Source: Affinundibacterium seohonense (GTDB taxonomy: Bacteria > Pseudomonadota > Gammaproteobacteria > Burkholderiales > Burkholderiaceae_D). Taken from it: a stretch of 64,000 nucleotides of DNA. The stretch is from positions 148,476 to 212,475 of the forward strand of contig NZ_JACOFW010000003.1 of the NCBI RefSeq assembly GCF_014284305.1, read 5' to 3'. How positions within the stretch are numbered: the stretch's first letter is position 1; every line of letters begins with the position of its first letter. This document shows, piece by piece, positions 17,869 to 27,064 of the stretch. Both the position numbers and the translations under genes were made by a program. The notes beneath the pieces are model-generated. The model was given only the letters and a program-made list of their open reading frames with translations, was not told where the DNA came from and made no database searches.

Positions 17869-19965
17869 TTAACTTGGAAGATTGGCGACCAAACGAATCG
17901 AAGCGGCCAATTCTTCCAATTGAAAGTGCGGTTTCAAAAACACCGTGGCGCGATAGTAACCAGGCTCGCCCGGCACGTCTGTGACCACCACACAGGCTTC
18001 GCGTAATGGGTAGGCTGCTTTCGCTTCCTGCGAGGCGTTATCGTCCAGCAGCACATAATTGGCAATCCAAGCATTAAGGTAGCTTTCGACATTGCCTCTT
18101 GTCAGGAAACCTCCAATCTTCTCGCGCATAATCACTTTTATATAATGCGCAAAACGTGAGGCAGCCAGCATATAGGGCAGCATCGCCGAGATTTTTGCGT
18201 TCGCAATGGCCGAGTCAGAAAAATGTTTCTTTGGCAAATTAGTGGTTTGACTGCAAAAAAAGGCGGCTTTGCCAGTGTCCTTGCAATGACACAGAGAAAT
18301 GAAACCCATATCATTTAATTCTTTTTCACGCCTATCGCTAATATATATTTCGGTCGGACAAAATAATTCGGTCGCACCGCTGGTGGTAGTGTCGGTGTAA
18401 CTTGCCAAGCCTTCGACCAAGCCGCCCCCCTCTACGCCACAAATGGCCGCCGTCCAGTTATATAAAGAAAACGCATTGGTAATGCGCTCGGCCAGCAAAT
18501 ATGCCGGATTGCCCCACAAAAGATGATCGGCCTCTGGATCGGCATAGCTGATGGCTTCGCCGGTTTTGGAAAAGCGAATCGGATTGAGTGCGCTGACACC
18601 TTCTTCGTCAAAATTGACGCCCTCACACGGTGTAGCATTGCGTTTCCCAGGTGCGCCATAAGGTAGGCGCAACAAGACACGCGGCAAGGTCAAGGTGACA
18701 TAGCGCGAATGTTCCATTTCACGAAACGCGTTCCACCCGTTCAGTTCGTGACTTTCAAAAGTCTCCTTGAAATCAGGTGGCTCGTCTAACTGATCAAAGC
18801 CACTCAAACGGTACAGCTCCTGTGATGCTTGGGCGATGAAGGGCGCATGCGCCGCAGCTGCCACCTCTGCTATTTTCCCCAAAAAATCCAAGTCACTGCC
18901 GCTATTGCCGAATGCATAATCACCCACTAGCAAGCTGTAAGGATAGCCGCCGTAGGTGCCGTATTCGGCTTCATAGATCAGTTTGAACAAGGTGTTTTGG
19001 TCAAATTCGACCGTGTTCATCATATCCCTGCGTAACTCTTCTTTTGTGGCATGGAAAACGCGCAGCTTGAGCGTGGCGCTTGTTTCGGTATTCATCACCA
19101 AATAGTGCAGGCCGCGCCAAGTCGCTTCGATTTGCTTGAAGCCTGGGCAGTGCATTACGGCTGATAGTGTACTGCTGAGTTTTTTATCAATCAGAGCCAG
19201 CAGTTCATCGATCACTGCAATCGCACCTCGCTGCTTCGCTTGCGTCATACGAGCGGCAGCAGACGCATCGCTCTCCGAAAAATACAAGTTCATTTGTTTA
19301 ACGAAAGGAGCTAGCGTCATCTTCCACGCTTCAACATTCGAGCTAGAGATTTTGGCTAACTGAGTTGCACATTTCTCCATAGCATCAGCATTGATCGCGT
19401 CAACTGTGTCACTCACGGGAACGGCGGCAATTGGCGGGTCGACATTGGTTTTCGCCTCAACCGAGTTGGTTGCCTCTACCTTCGCTACTGCCGGTCTTCT
19501 CGGTTGCGCTACATCGATTAAGGCATCGAGTGGACGTGCAAGAGCATCATCTAATTCCACGTTGGATTGGAGATCACGAATTTGGCTGCGTTCATTGTGA
19601 AGGCTTTTGAGTGATGGCAAGGCATCAATCACTTTCATCGGCTCAAATGCGTCGATGTTGGAGAAGCTCATTACCTGATCAAGCGAATTACCGCTGAGGT
19701 GGCTGCTGAGGGGTTTTAAATTCACCCGTGGCAAAATGGTGGCCATCACGTCGTTGAAATTGTCACGATCAATGTCGATCATGCTACGCTTTTTTAAGGG
19801 TACTTGCGTATCCGGCTCTTCCCAACTGCCCTTTAAGTCAGCGAAAATACCCACAATAAAAGGCAACTCTTTTTTTTCGATGGCCCCGCCAGTTTCCACA
19901 TCGTAGGTAATTTTTACCCGCGGTGGCCTCACACGCAGGAGTTTTTTTTGCACACTTTCAGTCAT
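17869..19965 (-). CDS. tssBC: Fused T6SS contractile sheath protein TssB-TssC
   Basis: One 698-residue chain carries both sheath subunits. Residues 1 to about 150 match TssB (KKLLRVRPPRVKITYDVETG, ELPFIVGIFADL, IDIDRDNFNDVMATILPR). A linker rich in A, V, P and T (about 155-205) leads into a complete TssC (FKQIEATWRGLHYLVMNTET, YGTYGGYPYSLLVGDY, and the end PGYYRATVFLKPHFQLEELA). TssB and TssC are normally separate proteins that form the VipA/VipB-like sheath. The frame is uninterrupted through the junction, so this is a true fusion at sequence level. The downstream hcp gene completes a tube-and-sheath pair. Confidence 0.9.
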   Translation of the reverse strand: MTESVQKKLLRVRPPRVKITYDVETGGAIEKKELPFIVGIFADLKGSWEEPDTQVPLKKRSMIDIDRDNFNDVMATILPRVNLKPLSSHLSGNSLDQVMSFSNIDAFEPMKVIDALPSLKSLHNERSQIRDLQSNVELDDALARPLDALIDVAQPRRPAVAKVEATNSVEAKTNVDPPIAAVPVSDTVDAINADAMEKCATQLAKISSSNVEAWKMTLAPFVKQMNLYFSESDASAAARMTQAKQRGAIAVIDELLALIDKKLSSTLSAVMHCPGFKQIEATWRGLHYLVMNTETSATLKLRVFHATKEELRRDMMNTVEFDQNTLFKLIYEAEYGTYGGYPYSLLVGDYAFGNSGSDLDFLGKIAEVAAAAHAPFIAQASQELYRLSGFDQLDEPPDFKETFESHELNGWNAFREMEHSRYVTLTLPRVLLRLPYGAPGKRNATPCEGVNFDEEGVSALNPIRFSKTGEAISYADPEADHLLWGNPAYLLAERITNAFSLYNWTAAICGVEGGGLVEGLASYTDTTTSGATELFCPTEIYISDRREKELNDMGFISLCHCKDTGKAAFFCSQTTNLPKKHFSDSAIANAKISAMLPYMLAASRFAHYIKVIMREKIGGFLTRGNVESYLNAWIANYVLLDDNASQEAKAAYPLREACVVVTDVPGEPGYYRATVFLKPHFQLEELAASIRLVANLPS

Positions 19966-20379
19966 ATTTTAGCCTAGCTCTCACGTCATAGATAAAAGTC
20001 GATTACCGCTCAGACTGCATGCCATGGCAGTAAAAAAGTGCTACGAGCCCACTGTTGCCATCTTCCGTTACCGCCGTTGCGCAGCCAGAGACCATCGTAA
20101 TACTGCTGATAAAAGGGAATGCCGAGCGATTTGTCGCCACCCTACGACATCCCGTTTACTGACAGCAAAATACATGCGAGCCGCGCTGGTACAAAGACGC
20201 TATTGACGGATAGAAAACTGAAACCACCGAGCCGAAATATTCTACCTTAACCCCGTGAGCATAAGTGCAAGTTTCAGTCCATTCAGATCTGTTTACACAT
20301 CACTTTTTCACGCGCAATATAACTGGGGATAACTGGAATCAGATCAAATTACATGATTGAATATTCATTTTCATGTTCT
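19966..20379. other. Spacer upstream of the sheath-fusion gene
   Basis: About 410 bases with no credible complete gene. On the minus strand a short open stretch around 20025-20135 reads GIPFYQQYYDGLWLRNGG with coding-like composition but is closed by stops on both sides, so it may be a gene remnant. The promoter of the tssBC-hcp unit should be here but was not identified. Confidence 0.35.
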
Positions 20380-20413
20380 AAAAAAAACTGGGGAATGTCC
20401 TGCGACACTCCCC
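20380..20413 (-). terminator. Rho-independent terminator of nemA
   Basis: Read on the minus strand, GGGGAGTGTC pairs with GACATTCCCC around a 4-base loop and runs into TTTTTTT. It lies 65 bases after the nemA stop codon. Confidence 0.88.
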
Positions 20414-20478
20414 AATTAGTAGCAATCAATTTTTCAGCATGCGACTCAACAAACTACGCAACATACGAAATAGAAAAA

Positions 20479-21546
20479 TTATGCCGCATCATTCAACACT
20501 GGATAATCGGTATAGCCGACCGCGCCAGGTGTATAGAACGTAGAAGAATCTGGCGCATTCAATGCTGCACCAGCCTTGATACGTGCAGGCAAATCTGGAT
20601 TTGCTAAGAAGCCGGTACCAAAGGCGACTGCATCTAACAAATTATTTGTGATCGCTGCTTCTGCTTCTTCACCGGTATAGCCCATGTTACCAATCAATAC
20701 GCCTTTGTAATTCGCACGTGCAACTGGCATCACGTCGGCTTTTTGCACTTGGAAAAAATCGGCGCGCATTACATGTAAATAAGCGAGATTGAAGTCATTC
20801 AAACGTTGGCTCAAATACGTGGTCCAAGCGACTGGGTCGCTATCGATCATGCTGTTGTAACTATTTAATGGCGACAAACGTAAACCCACTTTATCTGAAC
20901 CAATTGCCGCACTAACTGCCGTAATCACTTCACATAAAAAGCGGGCACGGTTTTCTAAACTACCGCCGTAGATGTCTGTACGTTTGTTGGAACCATCACG
21001 TAAAAATTGGTCGATCAAATAACCGTTCGCGCCATGAATCTCAACGCCATCAAAGCCAGCAGCAATCGCATTTTTTGCACCTTGGGCAAAATCCTTCACG
21101 ATACTTTGAATCTGATCGATCGTCAGTTCTTGTGGTACGACGTGCGCTGCCTTGCCATCCACCGTATGCACTTCGCCTTCGATAGCAATGGCACTTGGAG
21201 CGAAAGTTGGCGCACCATTGTTATACGCTGGATGAGCGGCACGGCCAGCGTGCCAAATCTGCATCACGATCTTGCCGCCTTTGTCGTGCACGGCGCTCGT
21301 CACTAATTTCCAAGCTTCGATTTGCTCGGCACTGTAAATGCCAGGTTCAGCCGCAAATGCCGACGTGTTCGGCGTCACCATCGTGCATTCCGTAATGATC
21401 AAACCTGCGCTCGCACGTTGCGCATAATACTCGGCCATCAAGGCATTTGGTAAATGCTCAACACCTGCGCGCGTGCGTGTCAACGGGGCCATCAACATAC
21501 GGTTATTCAATTCTAATGAGCCAGCTTTGAGTGAGGTAAATAACAT
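20479..21546 (-). CDS. nemA: Old yellow enzyme, NemA-like alkene reductase
   Basis: A 355-residue FMN-dependent, NAD(P)H-using reductase of activated alkenes such as N-ethylmaleimide and nitro compounds. The TIM barrel starts with LELNNRMLMAPLTRTRA. The substrate histidine/asparagine pair is in GVEIHGANGYLIDQFLRDG, followed by RTDIYGGSLENRARF, all typical of the OYE family. The open frame reaches 21615, but the ATG at 21546 has an AGGA site and fits the family start MLFTSLKAG. It follows its likely repressor gene nemR by 90 bases. Confidence 0.93.
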   Translation of the reverse strand: MLFTSLKAGSLELNNRMLMAPLTRTRAGVEHLPNALMAEYYAQRASAGLIITECTMVTPNTSAFAAEPGIYSAEQIEAWKLVTSAVHDKGGKIVMQIWHAGRAAHPAYNNGAPTFAPSAIAIEGEVHTVDGKAAHVVPQELTIDQIQSIVKDFAQGAKNAIAAGFDGVEIHGANGYLIDQFLRDGSNKRTDIYGGSLENRARFLCEVITAVSAAIGSDKVGLRLSPLNSYNSMIDSDPVAWTTYLSQRLNDFNLAYLHVMRADFFQVQKADVMPVARANYKGVLIGNMGYTGEEAEAAITNNLLDAVAFGTGFLANPDLPARIKAGAALNAPDSSTFYTPGAVGYTDYPVLNDAA

Positions 21547-21636
21547 GGAATATCCTTTAATAAATAGACGCGTGATGCGTACGGTAAAACTGAAAATAGG
21601 TAAATCTAAAAACAAGTAAATCTAAGAACTATTGGT

Positions 21637-22230
21637 CTACGTTGAAAGACCTAACAAGTGTTTGGTTGATCGCATGGCGGACTCCAAAGCACTAGGATCG
21701 CGTCGAAGCTTGGTAAGCAAACTGGCACCGAACCACATTTCGTAGAGCGTTTCGGCACACACTGCCGCATCGAGCGAAGTCGGTAATGAGCCGTCGGCTC
21801 TTCCCTCCTCTACACACTGGGCGAGGCGCGCAATCACACGATCGGTGCCCTGATGCAAAGCGAGACGCATGGCTTCTGACAAATCGGAAACTTCGCCAGC
21901 TAACTTCACCGCCAAGCATTGACACTGCATATCTTTATCCGCCAAAGAAGTCAGCCAACCATTCCAATACTGCATAAAACGACTTGCTGCGGATTCGCCA
22001 TTGGCCTTCAGTAGCTGCTCAACTTCCAACAAATAATCTTCAAAGTAGCTGGCAATCAAAGCTTCACCAAATAATTCCTTGGATTTGAAGTAATGATAAA
22101 ACGAGCCTTTAGGCACATCCGCAGCCTGCAAAACTTCATTCAAGCCAACCGCGACAAAACCTTTCCCCAAAATAATGGGTTTAGCCGTATCGAGAATGTG
22201 TTGCCGAATATTTAAGCGTATTGGTTTCAT
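21637..22230 (-). CDS. nemR: TetR-family repressor, NemR-like
   Basis: A 197-residue TetR regulator. The N-terminal helix-turn-helix is IRQHILDTAKPIILGKGFVA then LQAADVPKGSFYHYFKSKE, followed by an all-helical ligand domain with cysteines (MQCQCLAVKLAGEVSDL) in the region where NemR senses electrophiles. E. coli NemR controls nemA and responds to N-ethylmaleimide, methylglyoxal and hypochlorite. The pairing with nemA and a palindrome just upstream support the call. Confidence 0.9.
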   Translation of the reverse strand: MKPIRLNIRQHILDTAKPIILGKGFVAVGLNEVLQAADVPKGSFYHYFKSKELFGEALIASYFEDYLLEVEQLLKANGESAASRFMQYWNGWLTSLADKDMQCQCLAVKLAGEVSDLSEAMRLALHQGTDRVIARLAQCVEEGRADGSLPTSLDAAVCAETLYEMWFGASLLTKLRRDPSALESAMRSTKHLLGLST

Positions 22231-22250
22231 GCGTTGAATTGTAACGCAAA

Positions 22251-22269
22251 TTAGACCAGTCGTCTTGAA
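22251..22269. promoter_or_regulatory. Candidate NemR operator
   Basis: TTAGACCAGTCGTCTTGAA contains AGAC-N5-GTCT, an inverted repeat similar in form to the TAGAC-GTCTA box of NemR. It lies about 20 bases upstream of the nemR start, between nemR and the divergent rlmH gene. Confidence 0.6.
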
Positions 22270-22370
22270 AGTGAATTTTCCTTGAGTTTCTTGGTGTATT
22301 TAGTCTGAATCCGATAAAGACAAGGGGAGCGCCGTATAATTGCAAAATCGTATAAATCACACTCATCAAC

Positions 22371-22841
22371 ATGCAACTCATCATCGCCGCCGTCGGCCAC
22401 AAAATGCCCTCTTGGATAGAAAATGGCTTTCAGGAATACGCCAAACGTATGCCGCCTGAAGCCCGGATTTTTCTCAAAGAAATCAAACCGATCGAACGCT
22501 CAGGCAGCAAAACCGCCGAAACTGTGATGGCATTGGAGAGAGAAAAAATTGAGGCGGTGATCCCCAAGAATGCCAAAATCATTGCACTCGATGAACGCGG
22601 CAAGGATTTGACCTCCGTCGGCCTAGCCAAACAACTGACCGATTGGCAGCAAGAAGGTCGTGATGTGGTGTTTGTCATCGGCGGTGCGGACGGTTTAGAC
22701 GCAGAATTCAAGGCAAAAGCTGACGGTTTGATTCGTATCTCGAGTTTAACTTTGCCGCATGGCATGGTGCGTGTATTATTAGCAGAACAACTCTACCGCG
22801 CCTGGTCGATTACTCAGAATCACCCTTACCATCGGGTATAA
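22371..22841 (+). CDS. rlmH: 23S rRNA (pseudouridine1915-N3)-methyltransferase
   Basis: A 156-residue SPOUT methyltransferase of the large-subunit helix 69. The sequence shows [20 protein letters not shown], the knot segment [14 protein letters not shown], and the end [20 protein letters not shown] followed by W, the family signature. It precedes maf by 38 bases; rsfS, its usual upstream partner, lies 5.3 kb away. Confidence 0.97.
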   Translation: MQLIIAAVGHKMPSWIENGFQEYAKRMPPEARIFLKEIKPIERSGSKTAETVMALEREKIEAVIPKNAKIIALDERGKDLTSVGLAKQLTDWQQEGRDVVFVIGGADGLDAEFKAKADGLIRISSLTLPHGMVRVLLAEQLYRAWSITQNHPYHRV

Positions 22842-22879
22842 AAAACGTAGCGACCGCGCCCCGCATCAGGATTTTAGCT

Positions 22880-23491
22880 ATGTCGCACCACCAAAAAATT
22901 TATCTCGCGTCTAAAAGCCCTCGCCGGCGTGAATTGCTACGCCAAGTCAGCATCGACTTTGAGGTTTTACTATTACGTGACGCGCCTCCACGTGGCCCCG
23001 ATGTCACTGAAATCGTGCTTCCGGGCGAATTACCTGATGCCTATGTCGCCCGTGTCACGCAAGAAAAAGCACAAGCAGCATGGGATGCGATGTTATCGCG
23101 ACGCTTATTTCCGCATCCCGTACTGGCCGCCGATACAACCGTCGTCATCGCTCAAGAAATCTTAGGCAAACCCGCCAATCGTGAAGAGGCCATTGCCATG
23201 CTGAGCAAACTCGCTGGCAACACGCATCAAGTGCTCACAAGCATCGCGATCAAGTATCAACATCAGCTTTTACAATGCACGCAAACTTCCGAAGTGACAT
23301 TTGCCGCATTAACCGACGCGCAAATCGCTGCCTATTGCGACAGCACCGAGCCTTATGACAAGGCAGGCGGCTATGGCATACAAGGCATGGCGGCGCGTTT
23401 TATCACACATATCAGCGGCAGTTATTCCGGCATTATGGGTCTCCCTTTATACGAGACCACCGCCCTACTCGACCGCTTCAAACTGAATTAA
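22880..23491 (+). CDS. maf: Maf-family nucleotide pyrophosphatase
   Basis: A 203-residue house-cleaning NTP pyrophosphatase. The Maf signature LASKSPRRRELLRQ is at the N terminus, followed by VLAADTTVVI and the C-terminal DKAGGYGIQGMAARFI and SGSYSGIMGLPLYET. The pattern resembles the dTTP/UTP-specific YhdE branch. It sits between rlmH and rng, 27 bases before rng, in one operon. Confidence 0.95.
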   Translation: MSHHQKIYLASKSPRRRELLRQVSIDFEVLLLRDAPPRGPDVTEIVLPGELPDAYVARVTQEKAQAAWDAMLSRRLFPHPVLAADTTVVIAQEILGKPANREEAIAMLSKLAGNTHQVLTSIAIKYQHQLLQCTQTSEVTFAALTDAQIAAYCDSTEPYDKAGGYGIQGMAARFITHISGSYSGIMGLPLYETTALLDRFKLN

Positions 23492-23518
23492 ACTTTAAAA
23501 TCCAATAGAAACCTAGCC

Positions 23519-24994
23519 ATGAGCGAAAATCTTTTAATCAACGTCACGCCGCAAGAAACCCGCGTGGCCCTGATTTTTCAGGGAGCAGTACAAGAGTTGC
23601 ATATCGAACGCACGCTATCGCGCGGTCTGGTCGGCAATATTTATTTGGGTAAAGTCGTGCGCGTTTTGCCCGGCATGCAATCAGCCTTTATCGACATTGG
23701 CCTCGAACGTGCCGCGTTTTTACACGTCGCAGATATCTGGGATGCACGTCCACAGGGGCATGAGGGTAATTCCAATAATGTGCCACTCACTCCCATCGAA
23801 AAACTCCTATACGATGGTCAGGCAGTCACGGTGCAAGTCGTCAAAGACCCAATCGGCACCAAGGGCGCGCGCCTCTCGACGCAAATCTCGATTGCAGGTC
23901 GCATGTTGGTATTTTTGCCGCAAGACTCCCACATCGGCATTTCACAACGCATAGAGAACGAAGAAGAACGCGAAGCCTTACGCACCAAAGTGCAAGGCTT
24001 AATGTTGGAAGATGAAAAAGGCGGCTTCATCGTGCGCACCATGGCAGAAGATGCTTCCGAAGAAGATCTGCGCGCCGACATCGAATACCTGCGCCGCACT
24101 TGGTCCACCATCACCAAGCTCGCCAAGACCAAACCGCCGTGCAGCCTTTTGCATCAAGATTTGAATCTAGCGCAACGCGTTTTGCGGGATTTCGTCAACG
24201 AAGAAACCAGCAGCATACAAGTCGATTCCCGCGAAAATTTTTTGATGCTGCAAGAATTCGGTCGCACTTACACGCCATCCGTATTGCCCAAGCTCCAGCA
24301 CTACACAGGTGAGCGTCCGTTATTTGATCTCTACAGCGTCGAAGAAGAAATCGAACGCGCGCTCGGTCGTCGCGTCAATCTCAAATCCGGCGGCTACTTG
24401 ATCATCGATCAAACCGAAGCCATGACCACCATCGACGTCAACACCGGCAGCTTTGTAGCAGGTCGCAATTTTGATGATACGATTTTCAAGACTAATCTCG
24501 AAGCAGCACTCGCGATTGCCCGTCAACTCCGCCTGCGCAATTTAGGCGGCATCATCATCCTCGACTTGATCGACATGGAAAGTCAGGAACACAAAGATGC
24601 TGTTTTGGCGGAACTCAACAAAGCCCTAGCACGTGACCGCACCAAACTTTCGGTTTCCACGTTCTCCGCATTAGGCTTAGTCGAAGTCACACGCAAACGC
24701 ACACGCGAGTCGCTGTCACACGTCCTCTGCGAACCTTGCCCCGCTTGCAGCGGCAAAGGCCAAGTCAAGACCGCCCGCACCATCTGCTACGAAATCCTGC
24801 GCGAACTTTTGCGTGAAGCCAAACAATTCAACCCAAGAGAATTCCGCATCATGGCATCGCAAGTTGTGGTTGATATGTTTTTGGAAGAAGAGTCGCAACA
24901 TCTGGCAATGCTGGGGGATTTCATTGGTAAGCCGATTTCACTGCAGGTGGAGAATGTGTTTCATCAGGAGCAGTACGATATTATTTTGATGTGA
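23519..24994 (+). CDS. rng: Ribonuclease G
   Basis: A 491-residue endoribonuclease of the RNase E/G family that matures the 5' end of 16S rRNA. It has an S1-like segment early (YLGKVVRVLPGMQSAFIDIG), the catalytic DNase I-like part with TTIDVNTGSFVAGRNFDDTI supplying aspartates for Mg2+, and the Zn-link cysteines CEPCPACSGKG near residue 410. It is the last gene of the rlmH-maf-rng unit. Confidence 0.97.
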   Translation: MSENLLINVTPQETRVALIFQGAVQELHIERTLSRGLVGNIYLGKVVRVLPGMQSAFIDIGLERAAFLHVADIWDARPQGHEGNSNNVPLTPIEKLLYDGQAVTVQVVKDPIGTKGARLSTQISIAGRMLVFLPQDSHIGISQRIENEEEREALRTKVQGLMLEDEKGGFIVRTMAEDASEEDLRADIEYLRRTWSTITKLAKTKPPCSLLHQDLNLAQRVLRDFVNEETSSIQVDSRENFLMLQEFGRTYTPSVLPKLQHYTGERPLFDLYSVEEEIERALGRRVNLKSGGYLIIDQTEAMTTIDVNTGSFVAGRNFDDTIFKTNLEAALAIARQLRLRNLGGIIILDLIDMESQEHKDAVLAELNKALARDRTKLSVSTFSALGLVEVTRKRTRESLSHVLCEPCPACSGKGQVKTARTICYEILRELLREAKQFNPREFRIMASQVVVDMFLEEESQHLAMLGDFIGKPISLQVENVFHQEQYDIILM

Positions 24995-25094
24995 TGTTTC
25001 GATAAATTTCTATAACGATGCAATATCAGTCACTCTTGGTGGCTGATACTTTCAGTGCACCCTTCAATTCAATCATACACTTCATCAATAGTTC

Positions 25095-25751
25095 TCATGT
25101 TGAGACTAAACCTTCAAGATTGTGTAACCACGCATCAAAATGTGGACACTCAGCTCGTATAGCATCCAAACCAATGTCACATGCAATTAAAGGACCATGA
25201 AATGTCTTTTGATACCCAGACATGGCAGATAGAATTCGTTTCGATGGAGCTGTATGCGGACCATCGTTAATATCCTCCGGCGCATTCTTTTTTCGAGCTA
25301 AAATCAAGGGTTCCAATACCCTATCATCATCAGTCCACTGCTTAAAAACTTCCAACTTAGAAAACAGCAAAGCCTCAAATTCATGTACAAGTAAGTTAGG
25401 AATAAAGTTGGGTAAATTAACTACCAAAGCCAACTCGTCTTCCAGAAATTTTGCCTTTTGCCGCCCATTTCCACTCATTGGATAAACCGGACTTCTTTTC
25501 CCAGGGAAATCCTCTGGTAGTGCGTAAAGATCAAAAAGCGTTGTTACATAAGCAGCCTCATCTTGCTTACACAATTTCTCAATTTGAGGTCTCGTTTTTG
25601 CAAAGCTAATCATTCCTCCTTTATGTCCAGCGCTTGTACTGACAATAATTGGGGTTAGATAGAGACCTATTCTGGCATAAAACGGTACCATCAGTTCATT
25701 AACAAATGCCTCCTCCGTCTGCCCTTCCACTAATAGATAAACACGGCTCAT
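25095..25751 (-). CDS. DUF4276-family TOPRIM-like protein, partner of the AAA ATPase
   Basis: A 218-residue protein whose N terminus MSRVYLLVEGQTEEAFVNEL is the DUF4276 start: an acidic TOPRIM-like motif with E after LLVEG. Later motifs are TLFDLYALPEDFPG and LLVHEFEALLFSK, conserved acidic and histidine residues of this family. Related TOPRIM-like proteins act as nucleases next to ATPases in phage-defence loci, which is the inferred role. The frame is open to 25817, but the ATG at 25751 has GGAGG and overlaps the ATPase stop as ATGA, so that start is chosen. Confidence 0.85.
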   Translation of the reverse strand: MSRVYLLVEGQTEEAFVNELMVPFYARIGLYLTPIIVSTSAGHKGGMISFAKTRPQIEKLCKQDEAAYVTTLFDLYALPEDFPGKRSPVYPMSGNGRQKAKFLEDELALVVNLPNFIPNLLVHEFEALLFSKLEVFKQWTDDDRVLEPLILARKKNAPEDINDGPHTAPSKRILSAMSGYQKTFHGPLIACDIGLDAIRAECPHFDAWLHNLEGLVST

Positions 25752-26854
25752 CGCCCCGGCCTCCCACCTAGCAGATTTTTCTTCCAAAGGTCTCCAAGGT
25801 TGTATTCCGATAGCCATTCAGCCAATTTCACAACGTCGGGACGGCTAAAAATTGACTCACCGCCACGCTTATCTACAACAATTAGATCTTGGGCTTCGAA
25901 TTCATTCACTAACTCTACCGATTGCGTCGAAACGATCAACTGGTGCTCTTGAGAAGCAGACTTCATTAGTCCACCAAGCACTTTAATTGCGAAAGGATGC
26001 AAGCCAAGCTCAGGTTCGTCGATCAACACGGTTTTTGGCATAAACTCTTCGGGTTGCAGCAACACCGAAACCAAACAAATAAAACGCAAAGTACCGTCAG
26101 ATAACGCACTTGCACTAAACGGCTCATCTTGTCCCTGTTCTGTCCATTCAAGTTGGATCTTATCTTTATTATCAACGGTAGCACGTAAGTAAAAATCACC
26201 AAAGAACGGGGCAGCCAAGCGTATTGCTTTCACAATACGTTGATAATGCTCCGTATGATGATTTTTCAATCGCAACAAAAACGCAGCTAAGTTGCGGGCA
26301 TCCTCCCTTAAATATTCATTATCGTTCACATTATGAATCTGTTTAACTAAAGCACTGTGGCTTGTATCATGGAAGTGGTAGAGGCGCCAGCTCCGCATGG
26401 CTGGTATGACATAAGCATAAATTGCAGTTCTCCCTTTCTGACTCTCAGCATACGACTCGAAATGGCCTGAGGCTGGTCGCCAGTCTCCATGTTCATTCCA
26501 CCAAAGTGCCTCTCTATGGAAAACCATTCGATTATCAAGGGTTGGCCGTAAGCTAAAACGATAGCCATTATTTCCGAAGTACAGTTCTGCCCTCAGTTCT
26601 TCGGTTTTTTTTCTCCCATAATGCAGCATTGCATCAGGTCCACCGGCTTGTCCTACAGTTGTTTGTAACTGTTGATCGAGTATCCGACCAATTAGGCGAA
26701 AAAAACCGATGAAATTCGATTTACCAGCGCCGTTAGCACCTATCAGAACGTTTAATCTCCCCAACTCCAAATTGCATGTAGCAATGGACTTATATCCGCA
26801 TATGACAAGTCGGGATATCTGATCAGAGTCATTCACTTGTTTCATTTTGTTCAA
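25748..26854 (-). CDS. AAA-family (ABC-type fold) ATPase, defence-like
   Basis: A 368-residue ATPase of the AAA_15/AAA_21 group related to OLD and RecF heads. Walker A is GANGAGKSN near residue 39, the signature-like segment is SALSDGTLRF, Walker B is VLIDEPELGLHP near residue 290, and the H-loop region is HQLIVSTQSVELVNEF. It lacks a coiled-coil arm of any length and a nuclease domain. Translation is coupled by ATGA to a DUF4276 protein. ATPase plus TOPRIM-like pairs are a recurring design in anti-phage systems such as PARIS and Gabija-like loci; membership of a named system is not claimed. Confidence 0.87.
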   Translation of the reverse strand: MNKMKQVNDSDQISRLVICGYKSIATCNLELGRLNVLIGANGAGKSNFIGFFRLIGRILDQQLQTTVGQAGGPDAMLHYGRKKTEELRAELYFGNNGYRFSLRPTLDNRMVFHREALWWNEHGDWRPASGHFESYAESQKGRTAIYAYVIPAMRSWRLYHFHDTSHSALVKQIHNVNDNEYLREDARNLAAFLLRLKNHHTEHYQRIVKAIRLAAPFFGDFYLRATVDNKDKIQLEWTEQGQDEPFSASALSDGTLRFICLVSVLLQPEEFMPKTVLIDEPELGLHPFAIKVLGGLMKSASQEHQLIVSTQSVELVNEFEAQDLIVVDKRGGESIFSRPDVVKLAEWLSEYNLGDLWKKNLLGGRPGR

Positions 26855-27064
26855 ACTTCATATTTAGCGTTCATAGGCTCATCACATTAATCTGCTTTAT
26901 TAAAAATAACAGGTCGATGCCATTTATAGAGTTATTTTATCAACCAATGTAAACCATTCAATCATTCTGGATTTTACCAATCAAGTAACCAAACAATTAA
27001 CATCTAATTCAACTGTATGGAATAATCTCATTTTTATCAATACTTGTGTCCATAAAAAGCGAAC

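Noticed and set aside
20024-20206. A 60-codon frame and an opposite-strand peptide with FYQQYYDGLWLRNGG
   Set aside because: Both are short, without a start site or recognised family; at most a gene remnant.
25024-25048. Hairpin TATCAG-t-CAC/GTG-g-CTGATA after rng as a terminator
   Set aside because: The stem is interrupted and no T run follows, so it is not listed as a terminator.
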